DNA of 64,000 nt from Tupaia tana (GCA_026018925.1 JAKSZU010000018.1:34319807-34383806), one strand, 5' to 3'. Counted from the first letter of the stretch, positions 22,804-33,381 are shown. Notes: generated by a model not told the origin, from the sequence alone. Translations and numbers: made by a program.

Positions 22804-23613
22804 TATGTAAATCTGTGCCTTCCTTTTACTGCAGGCATAAAATATTCTATTTTTAGAACAAAACTTAGGATGATTTTTTTCTGTGCAAATATTTGGAGTT
22901 TAACTTTTCCAAGCCTAAAATTTCTAGGAAAAAGAGACATATTTTCAATATACTTTAAACATCTTGATCAGTAAATTGATGCTGAGGAACTTGTATGTGA
23001 ATTTTTAAATATAAGCTTCCTATTATTATTTTGATTTCTTATTGGAGAATAATATGTAGCGAGTGTGAGCTTTACAAATTTTTGTGATCATTAAGTGTTT
23101 TTAAGGAATCAAGTAATTTAAGTAGTGAACTTCCCCTTCAAAGTTCTACATTTTAGATTTTTCGATTTTAAGTCAACCTTTCCATCCCAATTCTAAATCA
23201 CTTTGCTTTTACTCAGTAAAGTTTTAGTCTAGAACTCTGGAAGCAGAAAACTAACCTAATCACGTTTGTCTTGGAAAGGAAACTAATATTGACTGAGCCC
23301 TTATAAGATTGTAAGTAACTCTTTCAGTAACTTTGCATGTGTTATCCCATTTAACTTAAGTTTCTGTCGTTTTAACTTTTGCCTTGTAAAAATTGGATGA
23401 ATATTTGGGAAGGACATACCCGGTCATAGCAATTTCTATATATTGAATACAGAAAGAGGAAATGGTTATTGTCTTCCAGTATGTTTATGTAGGCTTCCAG
23501 TTATCACAACACAAAGTATTTCTGGAACACAGAGATAGCATTGTATTGCTTGTTGTTCGGAAGATGATGCCACTAACAGTGATGGCTCCCAAGGGCATGT
23601 ATAAAAATAAACC
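22804..23613. other. Unassigned non-coding sequence
   Basis: No repeat or exon recognised. Confidence 0.45.
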
Positions 23614-23870
23614 AAGGCCAGCAGATGGTATGAAGGTTAAGGTAGGTGGATCCCACATGACTGACTGCATGGTTTGAGTCTCAGACCTGGCGACTTGAAG
23701 AACACACCAGGTGCTTGTGCGGGCTTGCCCAAGAGAACGGAGGAGAAGGGATTGTGGTGTGGCCACCCTCCCCAGAGTGGGGGGATTTCTCATTTTTTCC
23801 CTCTCTCTCTCTCTCGTCTTTCTCTGGTGAGTGAACTCATCCTATAGCAAATAAAATAAAAAATAAAGAA
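23614..23870 (+). mobile_element. Family A-like SINE, 'ggtggatccca' variant
   Basis: The head 'ggccagcagatggtatgaagg', B box 'ggtttgagtct', body 'cggaggagaagggattgtgg' and tail 'ctatagcaaataaaataaa' are present. About 20 bp around 'atccc(g)agagga' are missing. Confidence 0.85.
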
Positions 23871-24119
23871 CCATTTGCCTTTTCTACAGCATAAGTCCTT
23901 AATACTGCTCTTTGGGTAAGGTTGCAATTTGTTTAGACTTCTGTGGTTGGTGCTTTTTTCTTAAGCTCCCAAAAGAATCTGTTGCCGTCTTTTTTTGTTG
24001 CAACCATTTTTTGCCTGTGATCTACCTCTGTGGTATGCAACATAGTATTATGCACACGTGTAATTTTACTGTTGGAAAAAGACAACTGGTCAACTTTTGG
24101 ATGTTGAGAATGAAACTGT
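23871..24119. other. Unassigned non-coding sequence
   Basis: No repeat or exon recognised. Confidence 0.4.
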
Positions 24120-24362
24120 TGGGCCAGCTGGTGGTGTGGTGGTTCAGGCAGCTGGATTCCACATGGCCAATTGCTTGGTTCAAGTCCTGGACCTGGCGGC
24201 TTGAGAAACACAACAGGCACATGTGTGTTCGTTTCCCAAATCCTGAATGGAGGGAGAAGTGAAGGAGAAGGGATTGTGATATTATAGGGGTACTTTCTCA
24301 CTTTCCTTCTTTGTCTGTCTCCAGCAAGTTCACATGCCCTCTGGTAAAATTAAAAAAAAAAT
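24120..24362 (+). mobile_element. Family A-like SINE, 'cagctggattcca' variant
   Basis: It has the head 'tgggccagctggtggtgtggtgg', B box 'ggttcaagtcc', body 'gaaggagaagggattgtg' and tail 'tggtaaaattaaaaaaaaaa'. Confidence 0.85.
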
Positions 24363-24367
24363 TTATA

Positions 24368-24406
<39 letters not shown>

Positions 24407-24410
24407 CTAA
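24363..24410. repeat. TG/TA microsatellite at a SINE tail
   Basis: 'atatgtgtgtgtgtg' and a following (TA)n directly extend the poly-A tail of the preceding SINE. Confidence 0.9.
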
Positions 24411-24469
24411 ATAACAAAAAATTTTACATGAAGAAAATAAAATAAGATTATTTGATTTAAAATGACTTT

Positions 24470-24770
24470 GTGGGTTGAATATATTGAAAGGGGAGACAGG
24501 AGAGGCTTCTTAGAGGAAATGACATTCTGAGCTGAGACAAAAATGATAAGGGAACCATACAAAGAATTGGGAAAGCATACCTTTCAGAAGAAAGAACAAA
24601 TGGAGAAGTCCTATGTTAGGAAGATGCCAGTCATGTTAAAAAAAAGAAGAGGAAGGAACAAAAAAGTGTAATGGCTTAAGCAAAGTGCATGGCAGAGAGT
24701 ATTAAGATGATTGGAGAGGAAGGAAAGGGTAGAGAATGTAGTGTGAACAGGGGAAAAAGAATAGTTTCAT
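24470..24770 (-). repeat. LINE-2-like fragment (antisense)
   Basis: The purine-rich order 'ggagacaggagaggcttcttagaggaaatgacattctgagctgag' (24491-24535), 'tcagaagaaagaacaaatgg' and 'taatggcttaagcaaagtgc' resembles a common antisense L2 segment. Confidence 0.5.
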
Positions 24771-24774
24771 TCTT

Positions 24775-25190
24775 TTTAAAAATTGTGAAAAGAACTTGCC
24801 AGAGGATGTGTGCACTTGCAGGAGAGAAGGTGTGAACGTGTGAAACTGCTCCCCATGGCAGATGCCCATGCCACAGTCCCTTTATTATTTATCTCCCTTT
24901 GGGATTTTTAAAAATTTATTTATTTATTATCATCATAATCTTGTTTATATTACATTGGATTGCACATAACTTTACAGTGTATTACATTGCTTTTTCAAAA
25001 GGGAATGCCATGCATATCAGTCAATACAGAGACATTAATCTCCTCACTTCATCATTCAATATCCCTTTGGGATTTTGAGGTGCACATGCACATGTTCCTG
25101 GTGTGTTTCTCAAGCTGTTGGACCTGGGACACACACCACATCTTTGGCCATGAGATTCAGCCCCTTAATCACCATACCACTGGCTGACCC
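24775..25190 (-). mobile_element. Family A-like SINE, split by a small retroinsertion
   Basis: The left part 'cttgccagaggatgtgtgcac' to 'atctccctttgggatttt' and the right part from 25062 ('tccctttgggattttgagg') to 'ataccactggctgaccca' together make one SINE. The duplicated 15-bp word at the junction is described with the insert. Confidence 0.82.
24909..25061 (-). mobile_element. 153-bp retroinsertion of unassigned origin
   Basis: The insert is bounded by a perfect 15-bp duplication, TCCCTTTGGGATTTT at 24894-24908 and 25062-25076. On the minus strand it ends in an A-rich tail (complement of 'taaaaatttatttatttatt'). I do not recognise the body ('ttacattggattgcacataac', 'gggaatgccatgcatatcag'). 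A 5'-truncated lineage-specific L1 3' UTR or a processed transcript fragment would fit. Confidence 0.8.
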
Positions 25191-25372
25191 AATAATTTTT
25201 AACTGACATGTAGGAGTTTTACAGATTTATGGAGTACAGTGTGGTTTTTCAATACATGTATACAATATGTAAGGTTAAAATCAAAGCAATAAACATATCC
25301 ACCATCTCAAAACTTTTATCATGACTTGTGTAGTAAACATTTGAAATCCTCTCTTCTGGCTATTTTGAAGTA

Positions 25373-25795
25373 TATGAGGGGGTCTTCAAAGAGTTCCTGC
25401 AGGGTGTGTATTATGAAAAACTATGGGGACCAGCAGTTAGCGTAATGGCTATGTCACTGGACTCCCATGTAGTCGACCGCGGTTCGCGTCCTGGACCCAG
25501 TGGCTTAAAACTCACGCCGGGCGCTTGTGCATGCATGCCCAAGATCCCGAGAAGAGAATGGAGGAGAAGGGATTGTGGTGTGGCCATCCCCCCTGGGGGG
25601 TGATTTCTTGCTTTCTGTCCCTCTTTTTCTCTCTGTCTGTCTGGTGAGTGCACGCGCCCTATAGCAAAAACCTCTCAAAAAAAGAAAAAAGAAAAACCAT
25701 GCATAGATTTGAACGTTTTTTTGCACCAAAATAAAAATCATAATTTAATTTCATTTTTCCATGAGCATTTTGAAGTCCTTTTGTACATTGCATTA
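25373..25795. mobile_element. Mariner-type MITE, family 2, inside L1 and itself split
   Basis: It is bounded by TA at 25373-25374 and 25794-25795. The left end 'tgagggggtcttcaaagagtt' pairs with the right end 'gcattttgaagtccttttg'. The interior before and after the SINE ('gtgtattatgaaaaactatg' and 'accatgcatagatttgaac') rejoins as in other copies (43436, 48181, 51400, 55478, 59541). Confidence 0.88.
25415..25701 (+). mobile_element. Family A SINE inside a mariner MITE
   Basis: The body is 25426-25690, flanked by 'gaaaaactatg' (25415-25425) and 'gaaaaaccatg' (25691-25701). The B box 'ggttcgcgtcc' has one change. CpG sites are well kept ('cgaccgcggttcgcg'). Confidence 0.95.
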
Positions 25796-26170
25796 TTGCC
25801 AACTCTAGTGTCTGTACTGTGCTGTAGTTCTCTAGAATTCATTTGCTTATCTACCTGAACTTTTGTATCTGTTAATCAAGTTCTCTCCCCTTCCCTTTCC
25901 CACTTTTATTATCCACTGTTTCACTTTTCACTTCTATGCAGTAGGATCTTTCAGCTTCCACTGAAAAGTGAAAGCAGATGGCATTTGTCTTTTGGTGCCT
26001 AGATTATTTCACTTAGCATCATTTCCTATGTTTGTCCACGTTGCCTCAAAAAACAGAACTTCATTCTTTCTTTATGGCTGAATAATAATCCATTATGTAT
26101 TAATATATATACCACATTTTCTTTATCCGTTCCTCAGTTGAATACATTTTCTGCTAACTCCATCTTAAGC

Positions 26171-26763
26171 ACATGGAATACCTGCCATGGAATAATGAAT
26201 ATGGCGTTTGTTGCATGAATGAATGTGTTGAGCACAAACTATGCTCTTGGTAAATAGAAAAGAGGCTCATGTTGGATGGAATATCCCTGGAGTAAATTCT
26301 GGATAATAGCATTTGGTGTTGGAATCACTTTAAGCAAGTTGAACATTCAACCTGTCAGTGTTCTAGTTTCTTCTTTAGGAGTCTCCTGACACTTTGGCAA
26401 CTCTTTCTAGGGCAAATTTTTATCCCTTTACTTCAATTGAAACAATATCAATTTGAGTCAATATTTCGGTGTCTTTTCCAGAATGTGGTCCTGATTTCTG
26501 GGTTATGGTAGAAAGATATAGTTTGCTCTTTTCATGGTCAAACTGTCTTAAAGACATATCATCCAATACAGTCAAATAAATAGAGACACAAAGACTGTTC
26601 TTCACATTTACCCTGGGAGTAAGATATGATAGGAACTGCAATTTTTAAAATTGGGAATAGGCAGAGTGATACGTGAACCTAGAATACCTGACTCCCAGTT
26701 CACTTCTCCACCATGTTCTGCTGCCTTCCTTGAGAGTTCTGAATTTATTCAGCTGAACATTAG
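26171..26763. other. Unassigned non-coding sequence
   Basis: No repeat or exon recognised. Confidence 0.45.
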
Positions 26764-26968
26764 CTATATTGATTTCTTTAAAAGGAATTATTTATTTATT
26801 TAATTCCATTTGTTATTATTTCTTTAATTTGACCAGAGAGAGACAGAGAGAGAGAAAGGGAAAGTGAGAAAGCAAACTGCCAGGGTTGGGACTTGAACCT
26901 CAATCGGCTGTGTGGGAATCCAGTGCCTTTAACCATTATGCCACCTGCTGGCTCCACTATATTGATTT
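26764..26968 (-). mobile_element. Family B SINE with perfect 12-bp target duplication
   Basis: The body is 26776-26956 between two copies of CTATATTGATTT. 'tttaatttgaccagagag' is the antisense family B 3' end, and 'cattatgccacctgctggc' the head. Confidence 0.92.
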
Positions 26969-27019
26969 AATTTTTTTTTTTTTTGAATTATGAAGGTAAA
27001 TACATTTTTCACAGGAGAT

Positions 27020-27261
27020 TTTGTCTTAATTGTCAGGGGGCACATGTGCTCACTGGAGACAGAAAGAGAGGGAAAGAAGGAGAAAGCACCCCCAGTGGGG
27101 TGTGGTCACATTGCATTTCCTTCCCCACCACTTCCTGTCCAAATTTGAGGCATGCATGCACAGGTCACCCTGCATGTTTTTCAAGTTGCTGAAACTAGAA
27201 TTCGAACTGCAGTTGGCCATGCAATAGCTGGCTCCCTTAACCAGTAGGCCACGACAGCCTG
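27020..27261 (-). mobile_element. Family A-like SINE, old variant
   Basis: 'gggggcacatgtgctcactgg', 'aagcacccccagtggggtg' and 'aattcgaactgcagttggcc' (B-box region) are present. The head ends 'ccagtaggccacgacagcctg'. Confidence 0.75.
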
Positions 27262-27842
27262 ATTGGTATTTTCTTTTTCTTTTTTCATTAAATATGCTAA
27301 ATTGTGAATTCATTAGGGTATGAACAAATATTTCTCCAACTTCTTAAGACTCTTCAAACTGTTACGGGGTTCCTTCGACTTTTCTCAGTGCAATTCTCAA
27401 TTTTCTAGAACTATTTGGTTAGAATTCCCTGTATTTATTCTTTCTACAAACACACAATGAAAAATGCAGATCTGTACTTTCTAAAGAAGCACATGTTTAG
27501 TCAGAGAACAGAACATCCAAATCCATGAATACTTCACCACTTATTCAAATGTATTTTGAGCTATCTTCTTATATTCACTCTTGTTTTGTATTACAAATGT
27601 TTTTTGGGTATACTTTACTGTTTCTATTTTAGTATCCTGGACCAAGTAGCTTTTTATAGGATGCACTTGTTCTAATTAATTATAATTCATGTTCTTGGTT
27701 GGTGCTTAGATAGTTACAGCATGACCTGGGAAAGTCCCTTTCAGCTTCTTCTTTGGTCCTTAGCATTACCCACGGGCGACCCAAAAGAACCACAGGAAGT
27801 TCCAATCAATCTCGGATTTCTTTTTTTGGTCTCCAAAGAGCT
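27262..27842. other. Unassigned non-coding sequence
   Basis: No repeat or exon recognised. Confidence 0.45.
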
Positions 27843-28157
27843 CTGATTTCTTTTTCTTTCTTTCTCTCTCTCTCTCTCATTTTTTTTTTTTTTTTAAGAG
27901 TTTTTTTGCTACGGGGTGTGTACACTTTCTGGAGAGACACAGAGACAGAAACAGAAAATGAGGAATTACCTCCCCACCCCCCAGGGGATGGACATGTGCA
28001 ATCCCTTCCTCTCCATTCTCCTCTCTGGACTTGGGGGCATGCGCAAGTGCCCTGTGTGAGTTTCAAGCTGTCGGGTCCTGGATTCCAACTGCAGTCAGCC
28101 ATGTGGCAATCCATCACCTTAACCACTATGCCACCTCATGGCCCCCTGATTTCTTTC
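27843..28157 (-). mobile_element. Family A SINE
   Basis: The body is about 27855-28145 between 'ctgatttctttt' and 'ctgatttctttc'. The CT-microsatellite and poly-T at its left are the expanded tail. An open frame of 224 codons (27753-28427) passes through this copy, the TTCC tract and the next SINE; it is not a gene. Confidence 0.88.
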
Positions 28158-28211
28158 CCTTCCTTCCTTCCTTCCTTCCTTCCTTCCTTCCTTCCTTCCT
28201 TCCTTCCTTCC
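28156..28211. repeat. (TTCC)n microsatellite
   Basis: About 13 TTCC units lie between two SINEs of the same orientation, in the place of the second copy's poly-T tail. Confidence 0.97.
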
Positions 28212-28475
28212 GTTCTTTCGTTCTTTCTCTCTTGCTATAGGGCGCATGCGCTTACCAGAAAGACAGAGAGAAGCAGAGAGACAGAAAGCGAGAAATCACC
28301 CCCCCCCCGCCCAGGATGGTCATGCTGCAATCCCTTCTCTTCCATTCTCCTCTCGAGATCTTGGGCATGCACGCACACGCGCCCAGCTAAGTTTAAGCCA
28401 CTGGGTCCAGACTCAAACCACAGTTGACTACATGGGAGTCCAGCAACACAGCCATTATGCCAACTGCTGGTCCCT
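28212..28475 (-). mobile_element. Family A SINE with tail converted to TTCC repeat
   Basis: 'tcttgctatagggcgcatgcg' to 'ccaactgctggtccc'. The C-run with one G (28299-28311) is intact. The usual poly-T is replaced by the microsatellite plus 'gttctttcgttctttc'. Confidence 0.92.
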
Positions 28476-28770
28476 CTTTTAATATAGAATATTGGAGAGT
28501 CCAAAATTTGAGCGCTAGGAATCATATCACGCTGTTCTATCCAAGTGTTCTGGAAGGAAAGTACGGCTCCCTTGTTGGGCCATTTTAGGAATAGAGCTAA
28601 ACAAGATTGTTAAGATTTTTTAAGATTTGTTTTTTTTAAAGTCATGAGTTCAAATGGTTATTTCCCATTTAAACCAGGCACTACTGAAGCTGTTTTTATT
28701 TTGTTCAAATTTTATATATATTTCCACTGAACGTATTTACCCTAGATTTTTGAGCCCTAGATCTAAATAT
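28476..28770. other. Unassigned non-coding sequence
   Basis: No repeat or exon recognised. Confidence 0.4.
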
Positions 28771-29080
28771 AGTAGTCTCCCCTTATGTGCAGAGAACGGT
28801 TGAAGACCTTCAGTGGATGCCCCCAGTGGAAACCACGGATAGTACTGAGCCCTGTGTTTCCACCAATACATAGTTCATCTATGTTAAAGTTAAATTTGTA
28901 AGTTAGGCACAGTAAGACATAATAACAATAGCTAAGAAAACAAAACAGTTATAATGATATACTATAATTAAAGTGACATAAATGTGGTTTCTCTCAAAAA
29001 TATTTTATTGTATTAGACTCAAAGATTTTGGGGTTGTGATTAACTACAGAAGGCAAGTCTGGATAAAGGGGAACTACTTT
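28770..29080 (+). mobile_element. Tigger-type (pogo) nonautonomous DNA transposon
   Basis: The terminal inverted repeats are 'agtagtctccccttat' (28771-28786) and the complement of 'ataaaggggaactact' (29063-29078). The interior 'agtggatgcccccagtgg', 'aaaccacggatagtactgagcc' and 'ttaggcacagtaagacata' matches the Tigger/MER8 type. No transposase open frame. Confidence 0.85.
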
Positions 29081-29084
29081 TATT

Positions 29085-29136
29085 CCTTCTCTAATCTTTT
29101 TTTGTTTGTTTGTTTTATTTACTAAAGAATGCATGT

Positions 29137-29170
<34 letters not shown>

Positions 29171-29378
29171 AAGAATGTGAGAAAGCTCCCCCCAGGAGGG
29201 ACGGCCATGATGCAGTCCCTTCTCTTCCATTCTCTTCTTAGGATTTTGGGCACACATGCACATGTACCTGCCATGTGTTTTAAGCTGCTGGGTCTGAGAT
29301 GCAAACCTCACGGTTGGCCATGTGGGGTCTAGCTGTGTCAACCACCATGTCACTAGCTGGCTCCCTTCTCTAATCTTT
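29085..29378 (-). mobile_element. Family A SINE with 15-bp target duplication
   Basis: The body is 29101-29363 between CCTTCTCTAATCTTT copies at 29085-29099 and 29364-29378. The 'aagaatgcatgttctctctc' end has an expanded CT tract. Confidence 0.92.
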
Positions 29379-29630
29379 ATGCCTCATCTATTACTTTATT
29401 GTATTCATTTTATTGTTATAAATATTTTGAGATTAGTTTTGTTTATCATAGAAGAAAAGAGAAACAGCAAACACCTTGCCTTTTATCTTGCAAACAGCCA
29501 TAATTTTTGCCAAGGCTTATATCTTTTCTTCTCTTGGAAATGCAGCAGGTATTTTTTTAGATGCAAGAGCAAGGGGTGGGTTTCCAGGAATGGAGCACTA
29601 TAACTGGTCTCGTACATAAAAACTCTCTGA
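29379..29630. other. Unassigned non-coding sequence
   Basis: No repeat or exon recognised. Confidence 0.4.
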
Positions 29631-29861
29631 GGGACCAGCAGATGGTGTAATGTTTACATCACTGGACAGCCACATAATTGACCGTGGTTTGAGGCCTGGA
29701 TCCGGCAACTTAAAACTTACATTGGGTATGTGTGCGTGCATTGCCCAAGATCTCTGAAGGAGAAGGGATTGCAGCATGGTCATACCCCATCCCTGCTGAG
29801 GGATGATTTCTTGCTTTCTGTCTTTCTACGCCAACCTCACAAGCCATATAGCAAAAAATCT

Positions 29862-29892
<31 letters not shown>
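29631..29892 (+). mobile_element. Family A SINE with long poly-A
   Basis: Starts 'gggaccagcagatggtgtaatg'. The B box is 'ggtttgaggcc' (two changes). The poly-A tail runs about 29 bases (29863-29891), longer than in most copies here. Confidence 0.92.
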
Positions 29893-29894
<2 letters not shown>

Positions 29895-31109
29895 AATGGA
29901 AAAAAGGAAGAAGAAACTATTCTGAACATTGCCAATAATGTATGTCTCTGGTTTCTAGGAGGAGTAGGACTGGGGACCCTTTGCGACTCATCTCCCAAAT
30001 ACTGTGGCTTGCTGCCATTACACCAGCTAGAGAATCACTGCTGTGGATCTTAGACCTTGGACTTGCTAAGTCAAATCTAAAAGTTAATTACATTACAACT
30101 GCTGATAACAGTCATTATGTCCAATATATATAATAAGTTGGTATGCTGAAAATCTGTTTGTTTAACCGGTACCCAGAAGCTAATGTGTTTATATGTGTTT
30201 TAGCATTGTGTGTGTTTGTGTGTGCACAGGTACATGCACATTAGGCCATGTTGCATCATCTGGAGGAATTGTGAGTGGGCGTGTGTGATTGGCAAGTGTG
30301 AAATTGAATTTAATATGAGTTTCTCTGTCTTAGGTAAAATATTTGAAAGAACATTGATAGCGAAAAGCTGTCTAGCTGTGGAAAAAAAAGGCTTATGTGT
30401 TTTGGGAGCAAGAGGTCTCAATGTTAAAATTTCATTTAAATGACAAAACACTTTTAGAACTACACCGAAGCGTTTGGTTTTCGTGGGGAAACTTTAATTT
30501 GCCTATAACGTGAGGTACAAGTTATTAATTGCAGCAAAGATAACAGGCTAATTAAGAGGTTCTTGTATAGTTGTTGGAGGTTAACCGTGCACACTGACAG
30601 ACTTGGAATAGAAACTAATTATATTACGTTCTCTAAAAGGAGTATTTTTACCCACCAATGTAAGATACCTTTTTATAATACTATTTTTTTCCTAGCTTGG
30701 AAAAAAATCGTTTAGATGTTCTTTGTAATGATGCTACAATGATAAGCATTCAAACCAATGATGAAGCTATATAAATAGTTTCACTTGCAACATTAGCTCC
30801 CAGCATCGTTGTAGAGATAATTCCAAATAAACATGTATTTATATTTGCAGCTTAGAAGGGAGATACACAAAATAGAACCTTCCTAAACTTTATTTTCCTG
30901 AGTTGAAAGAACATCACAACAAGCGGGATTTCTGTCAGTGCTCTAATGTTCCTTTTGGAAATACTTTATCAGTAACAACCATCTTTTGATTGTCAGTATG
31001 GTAGAGATTTGGGCTTGCACACTCTTTTATAGCATTTTATACCTCTGAACTGTGAGCTCTATATCTGTATCTATATGTATGTATAGATACATACATATCT
31101 CCATTTAGA

Positions 31110-31149
<40 letters not shown>

Positions 31150-31320
31150 AATTACAAAATATATTTTACATACGAGATAATAAAATGATCACCTATTTGC
31201 CCAACAACCGATTTAATTGAAAGATGTCATTAATTTTAAAGACCTCTGTGTGGCTTTCTTAGTTATGGCTTTCTTCCCCAGATGTAGTCACGTTTTTGCG
31301 TCTTAAGTTTACCATTCCCT
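29893..31320. other. 1.4 kb repeat-poor block with AT-rich motifs
   Basis: Apart from a TA tract (31117-31146) I see no transposon. Motifs such as 'aggctaattaagag' (about 30545-30558) and 'aaactaattatatt' (30612-30625) are homeodomain-type TAATTA words. They are common by chance in AT-rich DNA. Confidence 0.45.
31117..31146. repeat. (TA)n microsatellite
   Basis: Fifteen TA units follow 'tagatatatgtg'. Confidence 0.95.
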
Positions 31321-31323
31321 GTT

Positions 31324-31637
31324 TGTTCTTTACAGAAAGTTTATCTTATTTATCATTTTTTTTTTTTCCCAAAAGGCACTTGCACTCACTGGAGAGAGAC
31401 AGAGAACACAAGCGAGCAAGAGAGAGACAGAAGGAAATTGAGAAATCTCCCCTCAGGGATGATGGCTACACTGCAGTTTCTTCTACATTCTCCTCTCAGG
31501 ATTTTGGGCATGCACGCACACGCATCTGGTGTGATTTTCAAGCTGCTGGGTCTGAAATTCCAACCGCAGTTGGCCATGTGGGAGTCCAGCATCTTAACCA
31601 CCATGCCACCTGCTCCCCTGTTCTTTATAGAAAGTTT
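31324..31637 (-). mobile_element. Family A SINE with 19-bp target duplication
   Basis: The body is about 31343-31618 between 'tgttctttacagaaagttt' and 'tgttctttatagaaagttt' (one mismatch). It carries an extra 'acacaagcgagcaagagagag' in the CT-rich region. Confidence 0.92.
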
Positions 31638-31699
31638 TACCAACATCTAGTTTTCTCTTAACAATATAATTTTTAGCTTTATTTCTGATCTCTCTCTCT

Positions 31700-31963
31700 T
31701 ATTTTTTTTTATTGTTTATTTTTTATTTTTCCTATAGGGCATGTGTGCTTTTCAGAGAGAGGCAGAGAGAAAGAGATAGGGGAAATGAGAAAGCATACTT
31801 CATGGGCGATGGCCACACTGCAATCCCTTCTCCTCCATTCTCCTCTCAGGGTTTTGGGTACATCACCAGCATGATTTTCAATCCACTGGGTCTTGGACTT
31901 GAACCGTGCAGTTGGCCATGTAGGATCTAGCCACCTTAACTTCTTCTCCATCTTCTGACCCCT
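31700..31963 (-). mobile_element. Family A SINE, diverged
   Basis: 'cctatagggcatgtgtgcttt', 'cccttctcctccattctcc' and 'gaaccgtgcagttggccatg' are recognisable. The head ends 'ttctccatcttctgacccc'. Confidence 0.82.
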
Positions 31964-31965
31964 AT

Positions 31966-32420
31966 TTATGATCTTGTAAGTGGATCTATATATTGCGTAT
32001 TTCCTTTCCTGATTTTCTTTTTTTCCCCTTTGATATAATTTCTGTAATATTCATGTAAGTTAATGCACGTACTGTCCTTTCGTTTTCACTGCCCTATCGT
32101 AGTCTGCTGTATGATATAGCACTTGTGTCAGTGGACATTTGATTTGTTATCAGCACATTGGTATTATGAATTATATCTCTTCAAACATTCTTGTGAATGT
32201 ACCCTAACTGGTGCATATGAGTAAGAGGTGCTCTTATGTCTCTACTTGGGAGTGTAACTCTTGGGTTTAGGATAAGTACTTGATGAGTAATGTTGAATTG
32301 TTTTCCAGAATAGTCATATTAATTTACACTTTTATGTGGAATGTACCTGTGTTACACATTTCCTCCACATCAGCTGTTATAGTAATAGTTCCATATATTT
32401 GTATGATTAATTCTCTAAGT
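31966..32420 (-). mobile_element. LINE-1 ORF2/3' region relic (antisense)
   Basis: The order 'tcagtggacatttgatttg', 'attatgaattatatctcttcaaacattcttg' (32164-32194), 'tgttttccagaatagtc' and 'taatttacacttttatgtgg' matches the antisense strand of the L1 ORF2 end. Many changes indicate an old copy. Confidence 0.65.
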
Positions 32421-33064
32421 CAAGGAAGGGGAACATCTTACATGATAGAAACTTATGGGAGTTCTGCTATGGTAACATATTTCTTTGTGTATAGGGCTTG
32501 GTCAAAAGTGCTCAGTATTTTTGTTCAGACATTTAACATGTTCAATAACAAACCTCAAGCTCATTCATAACTTTGTTACAGTTATGCACACTGCACGGAT
32601 GAATTGTGAATTATAGTTCATCTGTTACTTGACTTCCTGGGTATTTTCTCACCAGCTAACAGGAGTTGAAGCTATTATTTACTTTCAAATAATATAATCT
32701 AGAAATTCCAAAAAGAAAAAAAAATTAAAAAGAATTATCTCTGGTAAAATATTATTAAGATCATAGATATATTATAAAAATTATGTAGTATATTTAATTT
32801 CTCAGGATGTGACTTCTGGGCTCTCTGGTATCTTGGAGGTATTCATGACATTTGTTTCCTCACTAATATGGAAATAACTGAGTTTGTATCATTTTCCTTA
32901 AGGATAAATTTTTTTTTTGCAGTAATATTGCTTGTACATGACTTATTTGGCTTATTAAAGCATACGGAATTAAGCATATGTGTTGAAATGAACATTTCAG
33001 TCACTCTGTTAGGGTTCGTTTCTCAAAGTTCATCTTAGAAATATTCAAGATGACAAAGAGGTAT
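32421..33064. other. Unassigned non-coding sequence
   Basis: No repeat or exon recognised. Confidence 0.4.
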
Positions 33065-33351
33065 AGAACTCATATTCTTTTTTCTTTTATATAGATAGAG
33101 ATTTTTGCTCTAGGGTCTGTATGCTTGTCGGAGAGAAGACAGAGAGAAAATGAGAAATCACCCCCTGGAAGGATGGCCACACCACAATTCCTTTCCCACC
33201 CTTCTCATCTTGAGAGTTGGGGCATGTAATGCACATGTACCCAGCATGAGTTTTAAGCTGCCAGGTCCAGGACTTGAACCTTGATTGAATATGTGGGAGT
33301 CCAGTGATGTAACCATTACACCATCTGCTGGTCCCAGAATTCATATTCTTT
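33065..33351 (-). mobile_element. Family A SINE with 16-bp target duplication
   Basis: The body is 33081-33335 between 'agaactcatattcttt' and 'agaattcatattcttt'. Confidence 0.94.
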
Positions 33352-33381
33352 AAAGTCGTTTAGTCTGCAGCAATTCTTAAA

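Larger units (their letters stand above)
25195..26170 (-). mobile_element. LINE-1 3' UTR (antisense), interrupted
   Basis: L1 sequence occupies about 25200-25372 and 25796-26170. It shows 'tttttcaatacatgtatacaa', 'catatccaccatctcaaaac', 'tgaaatcctctcttctggc', then 'ctgtgctgtagttctctagaattc' (25815-25838), 'gatggcatttgtcttttggtgcctag', 'ttatggctgaataataatcc' and 'ccacattttctttatccg'. These are collinear with the antisense 3' part of old mammalian L1. Confidence 0.85.

Noticed and set aside
27753-28427. Open frame of 224 codons, longest in the window
   Set aside because: It crosses two antisense family A SINEs and the (TTCC)n tract, giving Ser/Phe-rich low-complexity protein ('FLPSFLPS'). No domain or splice context.
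28785-29080. First read as a gene-like 'ccgcggatagtac' conserved block
   Set aside because: The inverted ends and interior match a Tigger-type transposon.
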